From: Rhodoligotrophos appendicifer
Lineage (GTDB): Bacteria > Pseudomonadota > Alphaproteobacteria > Rhizobiales > Im1
DNA length: 64,000 nt
NCBI RefSeq assembly: GCF_007474605.1
Contig: NZ_VHKL01000009.1
Location: forward strand, 186,001 to 250,000
Direction: 5' to 3'
Shown: positions 29,167 through 38,380 of the stretch, one piece after another
Layout of the letters: each line of letters starts with the position of its first letter
Numbering within the stretch: position 1 is the first letter of the stretch
Position numbers and translations under genes: made by a program
The notes under the pieces: generated by a model
Told to the model about the DNA's origin: nothing
Seen by the model: the letters and a program-made list of their open reading frames with translations, nothing else
Databases searched by the model: none

Positions 29167-30261
29167 ATGGGATGGCACATCGAGTGCGAAGGCGTATGGA
29201 AGCTCTTCGGTCCTGATGAGAGGAGAGCGCTAAAAACCGTTCGGGCAAAGGCATTGAATAAGACGGAGGCCCGTCAACAGCTCAATCACATCATTGGCGT
29301 TGCCGATGTCTCCCTGTCCATTCGCCAGGGCGAGTTGTTCTGCATCATGGGCCTCTCGGGCAGCGGCAAGTCCACTCTACTTCGCCATGTCAACCGACTG
29401 ATCGAACCTACTGCTGGGCGGATCATTGTCGACGGTGTCGATACTTCGAAACTGGATAAGAAGGGCCTCACCCAGCTGCGATCCAGAACCATCGGCATGG
29501 TGTTTCAGCATATGGCCTTGTGGCCACACAGAAATCTTTTGGACAACGTGGCTTACGGCTTGGAGATTCAGGGCACACCTAAGTCAGAGCGGCGACGGGT
29601 TGCCGCCGAGATGCTTGGGATGATGAAACTCGATGGATGGGAAGAGCATTATCCTGACGAGTTGTCGGGAGGAATGCAGCAAAGAGTGGGACTCGCGCGT
29701 GCCCTGGCTTCTGATCCTGACATTCTACTAATGGACGAACCGTTCAGCGCACTGGATCCTTTGATTAGGCGGGATTTGCAGACCCAGTTTATCGACCTTT
29801 CGCAACGCCTGCGGAAGACGACCCTTTTTGTCACTCATGATCTGGAAGAAGCAATACGGCTTGGTGACAGGATCGCCATCATGAAGGATGGCGAGATCGT
29901 GCAAATTGGCACTCGAGAGGAGATTGTCCTCAATCCTGCCAGCGACTATGTCGCCGATTTCGTCCGCCCGATGGCGCGCAGCAGATTCCTTACGGCGGAT
30001 GCTGTAATGGCCGCCGTACCAAGCAAGCCTCATGATGCAGGCGGGAGCCTTGCCGATCTGCAACATGTGGTCGTATCCGATGCTGGTATTCAGGAGATCA
30101 TCGAAAAAATGACTCAGGTTCGCCAGCCAATCGGCGTGGTGAAAGACGGCAGCTTAGTTGGGGTCATCGATCCCTATACTCTACTTACCGCGCTGCGCTC
30201 TAGAGAAGCATCGGACGGAATGCGGCAGGGACCAGAAGGCGACGCCAGTGGGTACATTTGA
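29167..30261 (+). CDS. proV: Glycine betaine/proline-type ABC transporter ATPase
   Basis: A 364-residue ATPase of the ProV/OpuAA family. Walker A GLSGSGKSTLL lies at about 62-72, the Q-loop at VFQHMALWPH, signature LSGGMQQRVGLARAL and Walker B ILLMDEPFSALDP follow, then HDLEEAIRLGDRIAIMKDGEIVQIGT. The N-terminal extension before the ATPase (residues 1-45) is typical of ProV. The C-terminus has a shortened CBS-like region (~290-345). It energises import of a quaternary ammonium or related compound through the two following genes. Confidence 0.92.
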   Translation: MGWHIECEGVWKLFGPDERRALKTVRAKALNKTEARQQLNHIIGVADVSLSIRQGELFCIMGLSGSGKSTLLRHVNRLIEPTAGRIIVDGVDTSKLDKKGLTQLRSRTIGMVFQHMALWPHRNLLDNVAYGLEIQGTPKSERRRVAAEMLGMMKLDGWEEHYPDELSGGMQQRVGLARALASDPDILLMDEPFSALDPLIRRDLQTQFIDLSQRLRKTTLFVTHDLEEAIRLGDRIAIMKDGEIVQIGTREEIVLNPASDYVADFVRPMARSRFLTADAVMAAVPSKPHDAGGSLADLQHVVVSDAGIQEIIEKMTQVRQPIGVVKDGSLVGVIDPYTLLTALRSREASDGMRQGPEGDASGYI

Positions 30262-31219
30262 TTTTTCTGAGCCGTTCCAGGCCATTTCTCTCCCGGTCGG
30301 CGATTGGGTTGCGGTGGCTATAAAATGGGTTGTGGTGAATTTCCGCTACGTGTTTCAGAACATCAAAGTTCCAATCGATTTCGTCCTTTCGAATGTCGAG
30401 TTCGGCCTTCGGTCTTGTCCGCCTCTTGTCTTTATTTGCGTACTGGCGCTGCTCGCTTGGCAAGTGGCAGACAGGAAAACCGCGATCTTCGTGGCGTTGG
30501 CACTCGTTGGCATCGGCGCAATCGGTGCCTGGCCCGAGGCGATGACAACGCTTGCGATTGTGCTCACCTCCGTCTTGTTCTGCTGCGGGGTTGGCATTCC
30601 GATGGGCATCCTGGCCGCTCAGAACGGGCGCTTCGATAAGATCCTGCGACCAATCTTAGACTTCCTTCAGACGATTCCCTCTTTCGTCTATCTGGTCCCC
30701 ATTGTGATGCTCTTCGGCATCGGGAACGTCTCCGGCGTGATCGTAACGATTATCTACGCCCTATCTCCTATCGTCCGGCTCACTAATCTCGGCATCAAGC
30801 AGGTGCGCGCCGATCTGGTCGAAGCATCGAACGCCTTTGGCGCAAGCCGCCTGCAGACTTTGCTCAAGGTCCAATTGCCCCTTGCGCGCCCAGCCATCAT
30901 GACCGGCGTCAATCAGACAATCATGCTGTCACTATCGATGAGCGTGATCGCTTCCATGATTTCGGTAACCGGACTTGGGCAGATGGTGCTGCGCGGCATC
31001 GGACGCCTCGACATTGCGCTAGCCACCACGGGTGGCTTGGGAATCGTCCTGATTGCCATGGTGGTCGATCGAATCTCGCAGGGGCTGGGTGTGTCGGCAC
31101 GCGACAGAGCCAATCAAGATTGGCTGGCGACGGGACCGATCGGGCTGCTGAGGCGCCTCGTTCCGACCAAAGGGGCAGTTGCCCATCCCAACCGCGATTC
31201 CCTCTCTCGCAACAAGTAA
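30248..31219 (+). CDS. proW: Glycine betaine/proline-type ABC transporter permease
   Basis: A 323-residue inner-membrane permease of the ProW/OpuAB family with about six to seven hydrophobic segments. The BPD_transp_1 domain covers residues ~115-290; its coupling motif is EASNAFGASRLQTLLKVQLPLARPAIM. The GTG at 30248 has GAAGG upstream and overlaps the end of proV by 14 bases, which fits translational coupling. A longer frame starting at 30158 lies inside proV and is rejected. Confidence 0.9.
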   Translation: MGTFDFSEPFQAISLPVGDWVAVAIKWVVVNFRYVFQNIKVPIDFVLSNVEFGLRSCPPLVFICVLALLAWQVADRKTAIFVALALVGIGAIGAWPEAMTTLAIVLTSVLFCCGVGIPMGILAAQNGRFDKILRPILDFLQTIPSFVYLVPIVMLFGIGNVSGVIVTIIYALSPIVRLTNLGIKQVRADLVEASNAFGASRLQTLLKVQLPLARPAIMTGVNQTIMLSLSMSVIASMISVTGLGQMVLRGIGRLDIALATTGGLGIVLIAMVVDRISQGLGVSARDRANQDWLATGPIGLLRRLVPTKGAVAHPNRDSLSRNK

Positions 31220-31323
31220 GCTGAGCTTTACGATCGGTTCAGTTTTTGTGCCGTTTACGGCCTTTGCGCCTGCGTCGATAGTGGACGCGCGTCATTTTGG
31301 CTTATCAAGAAAGGCAATTGCCA

Positions 31324-32322
31324 ATGATTGGGGTGAGATCTATCAGGTGCTGCCTGACCATGTTGACGGTGATGATGACGGCTTCGTTGTCCTTTGCGCA
31401 GGCACAAATGCCAGGCACTGGAAAGACGGTTCAGCCGATTACCACCGGGCAGACGGGACACGTCTTTCAGCACGAAGTGGTCAGGATCGGATTGGAGAAG
31501 CTCGGTTATGACGTAAAGCCCGCGCTAGAGGCTGAGTATCCAGCTCTGCATCTGGCAATCGGCCAGGGCCAGGCGGACTATACCGCGACGCACTGGGTTC
31601 CTCTGCATCAGAGCTTCTATGAGCAGTCGGGGGGCGAAAAGTCTTTGGAGCGGGTTGGCGTGCTCATCTCCGATGCCGGACAAGGATATTTCATCGATAA
31701 AAAAACTGCAGAGAAGTATGGCATTACAAACCTCAGCGATTTTAACAAGCCGGAGATCGCGAAGCTTTTCGACAGTAATGGCGACGGCAAAGCCAATTTG
31801 ACCGGTTGCAATCCTGGCTGGGGCTGCGAACGCGAGATCGAGCATCAGCTTGATGCTTACAAACTACGGGAGACGGTAACCCACGACCAAGGAAGTTACT
31901 TTGCACTAATGGCCGATACGATCACACGCTACGAGGCCGGTCAGCCAATATTTTTCTACACATGGTCACCGCAGTGGGTAGGCTCCGTTCTTCGTCCCGG
32001 ACGCGATGTTGTGCAGCTGAACGTGCCATTCTCTGCATCCACCAATGGCAGCGACACCGCTCTGCCTGATGGCACCAATCCGGGGTTCAAGGTCAATAAC
32101 ATCATTGTTCTAGGTAACAAGGAGTTCGTTGAGACGAATCCTGCCGCGAAGCGCTTTTTCGAAGTCGCCAAGATCCCGCTCGCGGACGTTAACGCCGTAA
32201 TCCTTCGCCAGCATGAGGGCGAGAACAAGGCCGATCAAATCAAGGCGCAGGCCGAAGAATGGGTGGCGAAGCACCAGGCCGAGTTTGATGCCTGGGTGAA
32301 AGAAGCCGCCGCCGCGAAGTGA
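31324..32322 (+). CDS. proX: Periplasmic substrate-binding protein, glycine betaine/proline type
   Basis: A 332-residue OpuAC-family binding protein with a Sec signal peptide (core LTMLTVMMTASLSFAQA, cleavage after about residue 27). ProX-type motifs follow: QTGHVFQHEVVRIGLEKLGYDV, DYTATHWVPLHQSF, NLTGCNPGWGCEREIEHQL with a disulfide-like cysteine pair, and FFYTWSPQWV with aromatic residues of the kind that bind trimethylammonium groups. The ATG at 31324 follows AAGAAAGGC. Ligand identity is inferred only at class level. Confidence 0.9.
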   Translation: MIGVRSIRCCLTMLTVMMTASLSFAQAQMPGTGKTVQPITTGQTGHVFQHEVVRIGLEKLGYDVKPALEAEYPALHLAIGQGQADYTATHWVPLHQSFYEQSGGEKSLERVGVLISDAGQGYFIDKKTAEKYGITNLSDFNKPEIAKLFDSNGDGKANLTGCNPGWGCEREIEHQLDAYKLRETVTHDQGSYFALMADTITRYEAGQPIFFYTWSPQWVGSVLRPGRDVVQLNVPFSASTNGSDTALPDGTNPGFKVNNIIVLGNKEFVETNPAAKRFFEVAKIPLADVNAVILRQHEGENKADQIKAQAEEWVAKHQAEFDAWVKEAAAAK

Positions 32323-32346
32323 TGCGTTGATAGGGAGGGAGCCATC

Positions 32347-33690
32347 ATGAAGAAACAAATGAAGCTCGGGCTCTCGATGCGTTACCTGGGCTATCATCTT
32401 GGATCCTGGCGACATCCAGAGGTTCAACCGGACGGTACTTCCGATTTCCGGTGCTTTCTGGATGTCGTTCAAACCGCCGAGCGGGCTAAGTTCGACATGG
32501 TTTTCCTAGCCGATGGGATTGGCATCCGATCAAATGACGAACCACGAGGCTCCTTGGCCCGATCACGGCAGAACGTTGAACTCGAGCCCCTGACTCTGCT
32601 GTCAGCTCTAGCGCCGATGACTCGGAGTATCGGTCTCGTGGCCACGGCCTCTACTACCTACAACGAGCCTTACCACATCGCTCGCAAATATGGGTCCCTC
32701 GACCAGATCAGCAGCGGGCGCGCCGGATGGAATGTCGTGACGTCGTGGTCCGATCAGGAGGCCTGGAATTTCAATCGCAGCAAACATCTCAGCTACGAAA
32801 CCCGATACGAGCGGGCGGAAGAGTTCGTCGATGTCGTCACCGGCCTGTGGGATAGCTGGGATCAAGACGCCTTCGTCCATGACAAGGAGGCAGGGATTTT
32901 CTACGACGAGTCGAAGCTTCATGTTCTCGGCCATGCGGGCAAGCATTTTTCCGTGCGCGGCCCATTAAGCGTCCGTAGGTCGCCCCAAGGCCGACCCATT
33001 CTCGTCCAGGCGGGAACATCGGAAGTTGGACAGAGGATCGCCGCGCAACATTGTGATGCCATTTTTGCTGCCAAGCACGATCTCCATGACGCCAGAAGTT
33101 ACTATTCCAGCGTGAAGTCCCGTATGCCGGCTTTCGGTCGCCGCCCCGAAGACCTGGTTATCATGGTCGGGTTGACGACGGTGGTCGGCCGCACGCGTCA
33201 AGAGGCAAAGGCCAAACACGAACAGCTTGAAGGGTTGATCGACCCTCTGGTCGGATTGTCGCTTCTCTACAGATCGTTTGGCGACCTGTCCGACTTGCCT
33301 CTCGATGGCCCGGTGCCGGAGCCTTTAGCTGGTCATGGAGGGCTGCAGAGCAGTGCTCGGCTGTACTATGATCTCGCGATCAAGAATGGTTGGACTATCC
33401 GCCAGCTCTACACAAAAATTGGCATGGCGCAGGAGCACAAAACCGTTGTTGGAACGGCGGGCGACGTTGTCGACGAGATGGAAGCATGGGTCGACGCGGG
33501 AGCCGCCGACGGCTTCAATGTCACGCCAACCCACCTTCCTCATGGCATCGATGACTTCGTCGAATTTGTCGTGCCTGAGTTGCGGCGTAGGGGACGCTTC
33601 CGTCACGAATATGAGGGCTTAACGCTCAGAGAGAACCTTGGGCTGAGGGTCCCCACAAGTCGCTACGCAGAAAAATCTGCTGTGGCCTAA
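32347..33690 (+). CDS. Flavin-dependent monooxygenase, NtaA/SnaA/DszA family
   Basis: A 447-residue luciferase-fold monooxygenase of the nitrilotriacetate monooxygenase component A group, using reduced FMN supplied by a separate reductase. Signatures: FDMVFLADG, TRSIGLVATASTTYNEPYHIARKYGSLDQISSGRAGWNVVTS, YERAEEFVDVVTGLWDSW, and FSVRGPLSVRRSPQGRPILVQAGTSEVGQ. The start is 25 bases after proX with a GGGAGG ribosome site, so uptake and oxidation genes are one operon. Members cleave C-N or C-S bonds; the actual substrate is unknown. Confidence 0.93.
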   Translation: MKKQMKLGLSMRYLGYHLGSWRHPEVQPDGTSDFRCFLDVVQTAERAKFDMVFLADGIGIRSNDEPRGSLARSRQNVELEPLTLLSALAPMTRSIGLVATASTTYNEPYHIARKYGSLDQISSGRAGWNVVTSWSDQEAWNFNRSKHLSYETRYERAEEFVDVVTGLWDSWDQDAFVHDKEAGIFYDESKLHVLGHAGKHFSVRGPLSVRRSPQGRPILVQAGTSEVGQRIAAQHCDAIFAAKHDLHDARSYYSSVKSRMPAFGRRPEDLVIMVGLTTVVGRTRQEAKAKHEQLEGLIDPLVGLSLLYRSFGDLSDLPLDGPVPEPLAGHGGLQSSARLYYDLAIKNGWTIRQLYTKIGMAQEHKTVVGTAGDVVDEMEAWVDAGAADGFNVTPTHLPHGIDDFVEFVVPELRRRGRFRHEYEGLTLRENLGLRVPTSRYAEKSAVA

Positions 33691-33732
33691 ACCAGCGAAA
33701 CTGTCACTGTGCGAAGCGGAATCGCAGCGGAG

Positions 33733-35520
33733 CTAGGCGCAAACGATATTTGTCTCCGAGTGATTTGGCCGGCCAAGCTTCATCATGCTTTCTAACCGAA
33801 GAGCGAGGTCGATCTGGAAGCGCAAATCGTGGTCCTTGAGGTCGAGACCAAACAGATCTTTCAGGCGGTCCATGCGATATCGTATCGTGGTAATGTGAAC
33901 ACCGATTTCATCGGCTGTTGATTGGGGGCGGCCGCCATTTCTAGCAAGAGACGCAAGAGTTGGCATAAGGGGTGTTGAACTTTGTTGGTCATAAGCATGG
34001 ATCGCGCCCAATACGGTCTTTAGGAAATCCTCTGCAAGGCCGTGATCCAGCAGATCGGCCAAAACTCCGAAGGCCTTTGCATCCGTCACCCGCAGGTGGC
34101 CGCTGTGGTTACGTTCGCTGGCCCACTTGGCAAGACGCAGTATCTTTCGCCAGGCGGATCGATATTCGTGATCTCGATGGCAGGCTGGAGCCTCATAAAT
34201 CAATGGGGCCTGTCCATGCATCCGCTTCAACTCAGCCGTTACCTGATGCGCGACAGTGCGGATCACGTCGCTGGTTCTGGCTGTCTCGGGGAGGAGCAAC
34301 ACAAGGAAATCGGACACGGACCCAATCAGCACACCTTCATCCGCGGCTTCGGCAATTCTCCTGATGGCCCAGCAGGAGGCTTCGCTCGGCGCGGTTCCAG
34401 ATGCCAGTTGAACTGCCATTAGCCGATAGGGGTTTCGTGAGAGTGGCGATCGCTCGTCCCGCTCTGGGCCATGCAGGACGTCCGATCCCAGGAGAACCTC
34501 TGCAAGATGACGGGATGAGGCACCGCGGTTCTCCTCGAGACGAATGTGGTGCTTGAGCAGCCCGATCGACAGAACCATCCACACCGATTCAGCGGCCCGG
34601 ATGCTTTGCTCATCAAGCTTTCCGTCGCAGACAATGGCTAGGCCGCCAATTCTCTGATCCCGCACCAGAACCGGCTCGGCAGCCAGCATGATGTCCTGCA
34701 ACACGTCTCCAATCTGGATCTGCAGGATCTGCCGCTGATTGAAGCGGCCCGCCTCTTTCGAGCGGAACAGCTTCTCCAGCCGCTGCCATCCAGAGTTCGC
34801 CAAGTACCGCTGCATCACCTCGTCATCGTCGAAGCCGCCGCAAGAAATCTTGCCCGTCATGAAATCAACGATGAGGAATGCGCCCGGCAAATACTGCTTG
34901 CAAAGTGGCAGCAGGCCCTCCAGCGAGGACTCGTTGAACGCCTGGGTCATAAGGTTGCGCTGCAGATTCATCATGACCTGCATGTGTCCGCTCGCCAGCC
35001 GTTCTGTCTCGAGCATGTTGCCCTTGTCGATTGCCATGCCTGCCAGATTGGCCAAGGTCGACAAAAACGTCAGCGCATCATCGGCGATGTCGAGGCGTTC
35101 GGTACTGTGCAAAGAGAGGATCATTGGTCGCCCGCTCCTGTCGCAGGCATGCAAGGGCAACAAAACGACAGTCCGGTAGCGCTGCGTTTGGGCATCTGAC
35201 CAATAGTCAATATAGGTCGGGTCGTGCAGCGCATCTTCTATGATCAAAGGCTGCCCGCTCTTCAAAACCGCGAGCGTGGGGCTCATCTTGAGTTTCCAAC
35301 TCTTGGACCGCCGGCCGTCCGAAGCGAACTGATTGAACTCGGCAACCTGCACGGAGAGTTCCCGCCCCTCGTCAATCGCCATGATCGAACTCGAACGCCA
35401 TGGCGAATTGCAGCACACGGCAAATGCAATGCGATCGAGAATATCCTGAGTGTCGCGCCCGGAATGCACTATGCGCGCGATGTCACTGATATTCTGCAGC
35501 AGACCGGTCGCTTCACTCAT
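33733..35520 (-). CDS. GAF-PucR-type transcriptional regulator
   Basis: A 595-residue regulator: GAF domain near residues 20-170 (LDRIAFAVCCNSPWRSSSIMAIDEG to SLHSTERLDIADDALTFLSTLANLAGMAIDKG), a long middle region, and a C-terminal HTH_30 domain of the PucR/CdaR type (NGGRPQSTADEIGVHITTIRYRMDRLKDLFGLDL, near 535-575). Such proteins sense small catabolic ligands. It converges with the NtaA-type gene and diverges from the next monooxygenase across 180 bases, so that gene is its likeliest target. Confidence 0.88.
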   Translation of the reverse strand: MSEATGLLQNISDIARIVHSGRDTQDILDRIAFAVCCNSPWRSSSIMAIDEGRELSVQVAEFNQFASDGRRSKSWKLKMSPTLAVLKSGQPLIIEDALHDPTYIDYWSDAQTQRYRTVVLLPLHACDRSGRPMILSLHSTERLDIADDALTFLSTLANLAGMAIDKGNMLETERLASGHMQVMMNLQRNLMTQAFNESSLEGLLPLCKQYLPGAFLIVDFMTGKISCGGFDDDEVMQRYLANSGWQRLEKLFRSKEAGRFNQRQILQIQIGDVLQDIMLAAEPVLVRDQRIGGLAIVCDGKLDEQSIRAAESVWMVLSIGLLKHHIRLEENRGASSRHLAEVLLGSDVLHGPERDERSPLSRNPYRLMAVQLASGTAPSEASCWAIRRIAEAADEGVLIGSVSDFLVLLLPETARTSDVIRTVAHQVTAELKRMHGQAPLIYEAPACHRDHEYRSAWRKILRLAKWASERNHSGHLRVTDAKAFGVLADLLDHGLAEDFLKTVLGAIHAYDQQSSTPLMPTLASLARNGGRPQSTADEIGVHITTIRYRMDRLKDLFGLDLKDHDLRFQIDLALRLESMMKLGRPNHSETNIVCA

Positions 35521-35700
35521 TGCGCTCCGATCCCCGATGCTAAGGGCGGAAGCGTCATCTTGACGATCTTCACAGCGGAATATCCTAGTTTAATTGAAAC
35601 TTTCTGTCCGTTGACCTCTGAAATTAGGAGGCGCAGACGGTTATGGTGTCTATCTTAGGTTTGTTTTGCCGTGAAGCCTGCCCCCCATGAAAGACGCATA

Positions 35701-36759
35701 ATGAAGTTCTCAATTTCCCTGACGATGGAGCGGACGAGCCCCTCAACGGACATGCGCGACGTGATCCACCATATGGTTGAGATGACGCAGCTTGCTGAAG
35801 AGATGGGATTCGATATCGTATGGGTAGGCGAGCATCATACCATTGAGACCAATATTGGTGCGGCACCCTTTCAGCTTTTGACCCATCTTGCCAATCACAC
35901 CGATCGGATCCGTCTGGGGACAGCGTGCGTGGTCGCGCCCTACTGGCATCCTATCAAGCTCGCAGGCGAAGCCGCTACCTTCGACCACCTTAGTGGCGGT
36001 CGGCTTGAACTCGGCATTGGCCGTGGCGCCTATCAATATGAGTTTGACCGCATGGCCGGGGGTATTCCGCAGAAGCAAGGCGGCGAATTCATGCAGGAAC
36101 TTGTTCCCTTGCTTAGGTCATTATGGGCAGGCGATACGGAGGCCCATGGAAAATTCTGGTCGTTTCCCACCTCGACATCCGTTCCTAAGCCACTGCAGCG
36201 GCAGATACCGATCTGGATCGCCGCCCGCGACCCAGCCACCTATGATTGGGCGCTATCGCAAGGGCTAAACATTCACTCTTGGCCCATTACACGACCGTTT
36301 TCTGAACTCGAATCCTATCGCCAGCGCTTCCTTGATGCATTAGCGAAGAATCCTCAGAATGGATCCCCGCAATTTCTGGCAATGCGTCATGTCGCGGTTT
36401 ACGATAAGCCTGACGGATGGCGCCTTCCGGTTGAAACAGTGCGCGACCGCAACGGCTTCTTCGAAAGCCTGTTCCGCAACCTTGGCGGCGTAAAGAATGG
36501 CTTCCCTGATCAAATTAACATTCACACCCTCGCGCACAATGCAGAGTTCACTCCCGAGAGCCTTCGGCAAAATCTTGTTTTCGGCCAACCGCATGAGGTG
36601 GTCGACAAGCTTCGTCTCTATGAAGAGGCTGGCGTTGACAATTTCTGCTATTTCGCAAGCTATGGACTGCCTTACGATTTCCAAAAGCGCTCCCTCGAAC
36701 TCTTCGGTCGGGAAGTCATTCCTGCCTTCGCGAAGGAACGGGTAAGCGTGGTCGCCTGA
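35701..36759 (+). CDS. LLM-class flavin-dependent monooxygenase
   Basis: A 352-residue bacterial-luciferase-like enzyme. Conserved: FSISLTMERTSP at the N-terminus, AEEMGFDIVWVGEHH, RIRLGTACVVAPYWHPIKLAGEAATFDHLSGGRLELGIGRGAYQYEFDRM and HEVVDKLRLYEEAGVD near the C-terminus. It needs reduced flavin, presumably from the reductase at 40.6 kb. I chose the ATG at 35701; the frame extends ten codons upstream. It faces away from the PucR-type regulator and resembles the monooxygenase at 39.5 kb. Confidence 0.92.
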   Translation: MKFSISLTMERTSPSTDMRDVIHHMVEMTQLAEEMGFDIVWVGEHHTIETNIGAAPFQLLTHLANHTDRIRLGTACVVAPYWHPIKLAGEAATFDHLSGGRLELGIGRGAYQYEFDRMAGGIPQKQGGEFMQELVPLLRSLWAGDTEAHGKFWSFPTSTSVPKPLQRQIPIWIAARDPATYDWALSQGLNIHSWPITRPFSELESYRQRFLDALAKNPQNGSPQFLAMRHVAVYDKPDGWRLPVETVRDRNGFFESLFRNLGGVKNGFPDQINIHTLAHNAEFTPESLRQNLVFGQPHEVVDKLRLYEEAGVDNFCYFASYGLPYDFQKRSLELFGREVIPAFAKERVSVVA

Positions 36760-36840
36760 CATCAAAGTCCGCCTAACTCACAGAGTTCAAGGCGTTTAGT
36801 ACTCCCTTTACCGGCCCCTGCTTACGATGCCTCGAGCCAC

Positions 36841-37060
36841 TCAGCCCTGGGGCCAAATAAGTTCCAGCGGCCGATTATTGATGATGTCCTCGATGATTTC
36901 CCCAGGGAATTCGGGAAGCATAGCCTTCCCCTTCCAATCGTTGATCGCGCGGAACTCCTGTAAAGCCTGGATGGTTGTTCGGAGTGGGAAATCGGACCCG
37001 AAAAGCAACTGGTCCGTGACCTTGTAATCGAGAGCCAGAGGGCGGAAGGATATCGCGGTA
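36841..37060 (-). pseudogene. Amidohydrolase (family 2) C-terminal remnant
   Basis: On the minus strand one frame reads DQLLFGSDFPLRTTIQALQE, then FRAINDWKGKAMLPEFP and GEIIEDIINNRPLELIWPQG, ending in TGA at 36841. This is the C-terminal end of a PF04909-type amidohydrolase, with the catalytic aspartate of the GSDFP motif retained. The frame meets an in-frame stop upstream (at about 37062) and runs into the cupin gene, so about 220 residues of the enzyme are missing. It is a deletion remnant, not a functional gene. Confidence 0.85.
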
Positions 37061-37080
37061 TCTTGTCAATTGCCGGGGCG

Positions 37081-37485
37081 CTAAAGGTTTCGAGCCCTGT
37101 ACTGCGCATCCGTCACGTGCTCCATCCATTCGACAGATATGCCGTCCAACACCTCCGCGATGGCGGTATGTGTTACCGCTGTTGTTCCAGTCGCTCCATG
37201 CCAATGCCGTTTGCCAGGCGGAAACCAGACGATGTCTCCCGGTCTGATTTCCTCGATCGGACCACCTTCGCATTGAGCCCAGCCAAGGCCAGAGGTCACG
37301 ATGAGGGTCTGGCCGAGCGGATGGGTGTGCCAGGCAGTCCGAGCCCCAGGCTCGAAGGTTACAACAGCGCCGCCGAGGCGAGAAGTTCCCGTCCCCTTGA
37401 AAGGACTATCAACACGAACCGTGCCCGTGAAATAATCCGCCGAACCCTTAACCGAGGGTGCTGAACCGTTTCGTGATATGTCCAT
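37081..37485 (-). CDS. Cupin protein resembling (R)-mandelonitrile lyases
   Basis: A 134-residue single-domain cupin. The metal-binding motif 1 is [22 protein letters not shown] and motif 2 is [17 protein letters not shown]. The N-terminal [14 protein letters not shown] and C-terminal [12 protein letters not shown] are shared with the small metal-dependent cupins known as hydroxynitrile lyases, from acidobacteria for example, but the group also contains many proteins of unknown role. It starts 24 bases from the end of the EthD gene on the same strand, and the amidohydrolase remnant lies directly downstream. Confidence 0.82.
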   Translation of the reverse strand: MDISRNGSAPSVKGSADYFTGTVRVDSPFKGTGTSRLGGAVVTFEPGARTAWHTHPLGQTLIVTSGLGWAQCEGGPIEEIRPGDIVWFPPGKRHWHGATGTTAVTHTAIAEVLDGISVEWMEHVTDAQYRARNL

Positions 37486-37508
37486 CGCGATTCCCCTGTA
37501 AACTCCAG

Positions 37509-37835
37509 TTAAGTCTTGTTCCCGCCCCGGATGGGCACACGGTTATACGTGTATCGAATCCGTCCTGGCGGCGCGAAGTTCGCCAGATCGGCCGAAGCGG
37601 CCTGGCTCTCGGGACTTTGGAACGCGGCCTCCATCTCAACCAGGCTCGCGAACTCCAGCTCTATGGCCAAATAATAGGGCTCGCCCCCTTCAAGACTGCG
37701 CGGCGGTTGCCGGCTAATCTGCACCGATTGCAAGCCAGGTATCTTCTTCACCAGGGGAAAATGCTTTGTCCTATAGTGGTGCTCGAATTTTTTGCGGTCC
37801 TGTGGAGGAGGATAGAGAATAAGCGCCGTCGCCAT
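37509..37835 (-). CDS. EthD-like small protein 1
   Basis: A 108-residue alpha/beta ferredoxin-like (dimeric alpha-beta barrel) protein: [33 protein letters not shown] is the EthD pattern with the YxxxHxP motif. EthD was first noted in ether-degrading operons; related proteins are found in many catabolic clusters, often without known activity. I chose the ATG at 37835, with GGAAGG upstream. It diverges from a second EthD-like gene of the same length and is followed by the cupin gene on the same strand. Confidence 0.85.
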   Translation of the reverse strand: MATALILYPPPQDRKKFEHHYRTKHFPLVKKIPGLQSVQISRQPPRSLEGGEPYYLAIELEFASLVEMEAAFQSPESQAASADLANFAPPGRIRYTYNRVPIRGGNKT

Positions 37836-38053
37836 GTCAAACCTTCCGCGGGGGGACCCTGATCGTATGCTGAGTGGTCGGGCGCACTGGTTGCAAGCGT
37901 AAAGAATTTGCCGTGACACTCATGAAATTTGGAACCGATCCAGTGCGCCGCTCGGCAACAAACGTTGTAAGCACAGGCACGAATTCTATGTGCTAGCTCG
38001 ACATTCGAACGCGCCTATCCTGGCGTCATTTGCGTTCACTTGAAAGGTTGGAG

Positions 38054-38380
38054 ATGGCAAAACTCGTTCTCCTCTACCCGACGCCGCTCAACACCGATGA
38101 GTTCAACCTGCGGGTCCAGGGAAGATTTGCAGATGTCGTCGCCGGGCTGCCTGGTCTGCGCGGCCTGTCTTGTAGCGATACGCTCAGCTGCAGCCTCGAT
38201 CCTTGTCCGCATGCCGTGATCGAAATATGCTTCGAGTCGCATGGAGCGCTGACGCACGCACTGGCGAAAGCAGAAGTCCAAAGCGAGATGGCTGCACTCC
38301 AGGATCTTGTCCCCTCTGGAGTCGTAAGTCTGATCTACGAAACGGAGACCCTCTATCCCTCGCGTGAGGATCACCCCTAG
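38054..38380 (+). CDS. EthD-like small protein 2
   Basis: A 108-residue protein starting MAKLVLLYPTPLNTDEFNLRV. Its length and layout match the divergent neighbour at 37.5-37.8 kb, but the HxP motif of EthD is replaced (RVQGRFADVVAGLPGL), so a ligand-binding rather than catalytic role is possible. I chose the ATG at 38054, with AAGGTTGGAG upstream. Its 3' end overlaps the end of the LysR gene by four bases. Confidence 0.75.
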   Translation: MAKLVLLYPTPLNTDEFNLRVQGRFADVVAGLPGLRGLSCSDTLSCSLDPCPHAVIEICFESHGALTHALAKAEVQSEMAALQDLVPSGVVSLIYETETLYPSREDHP

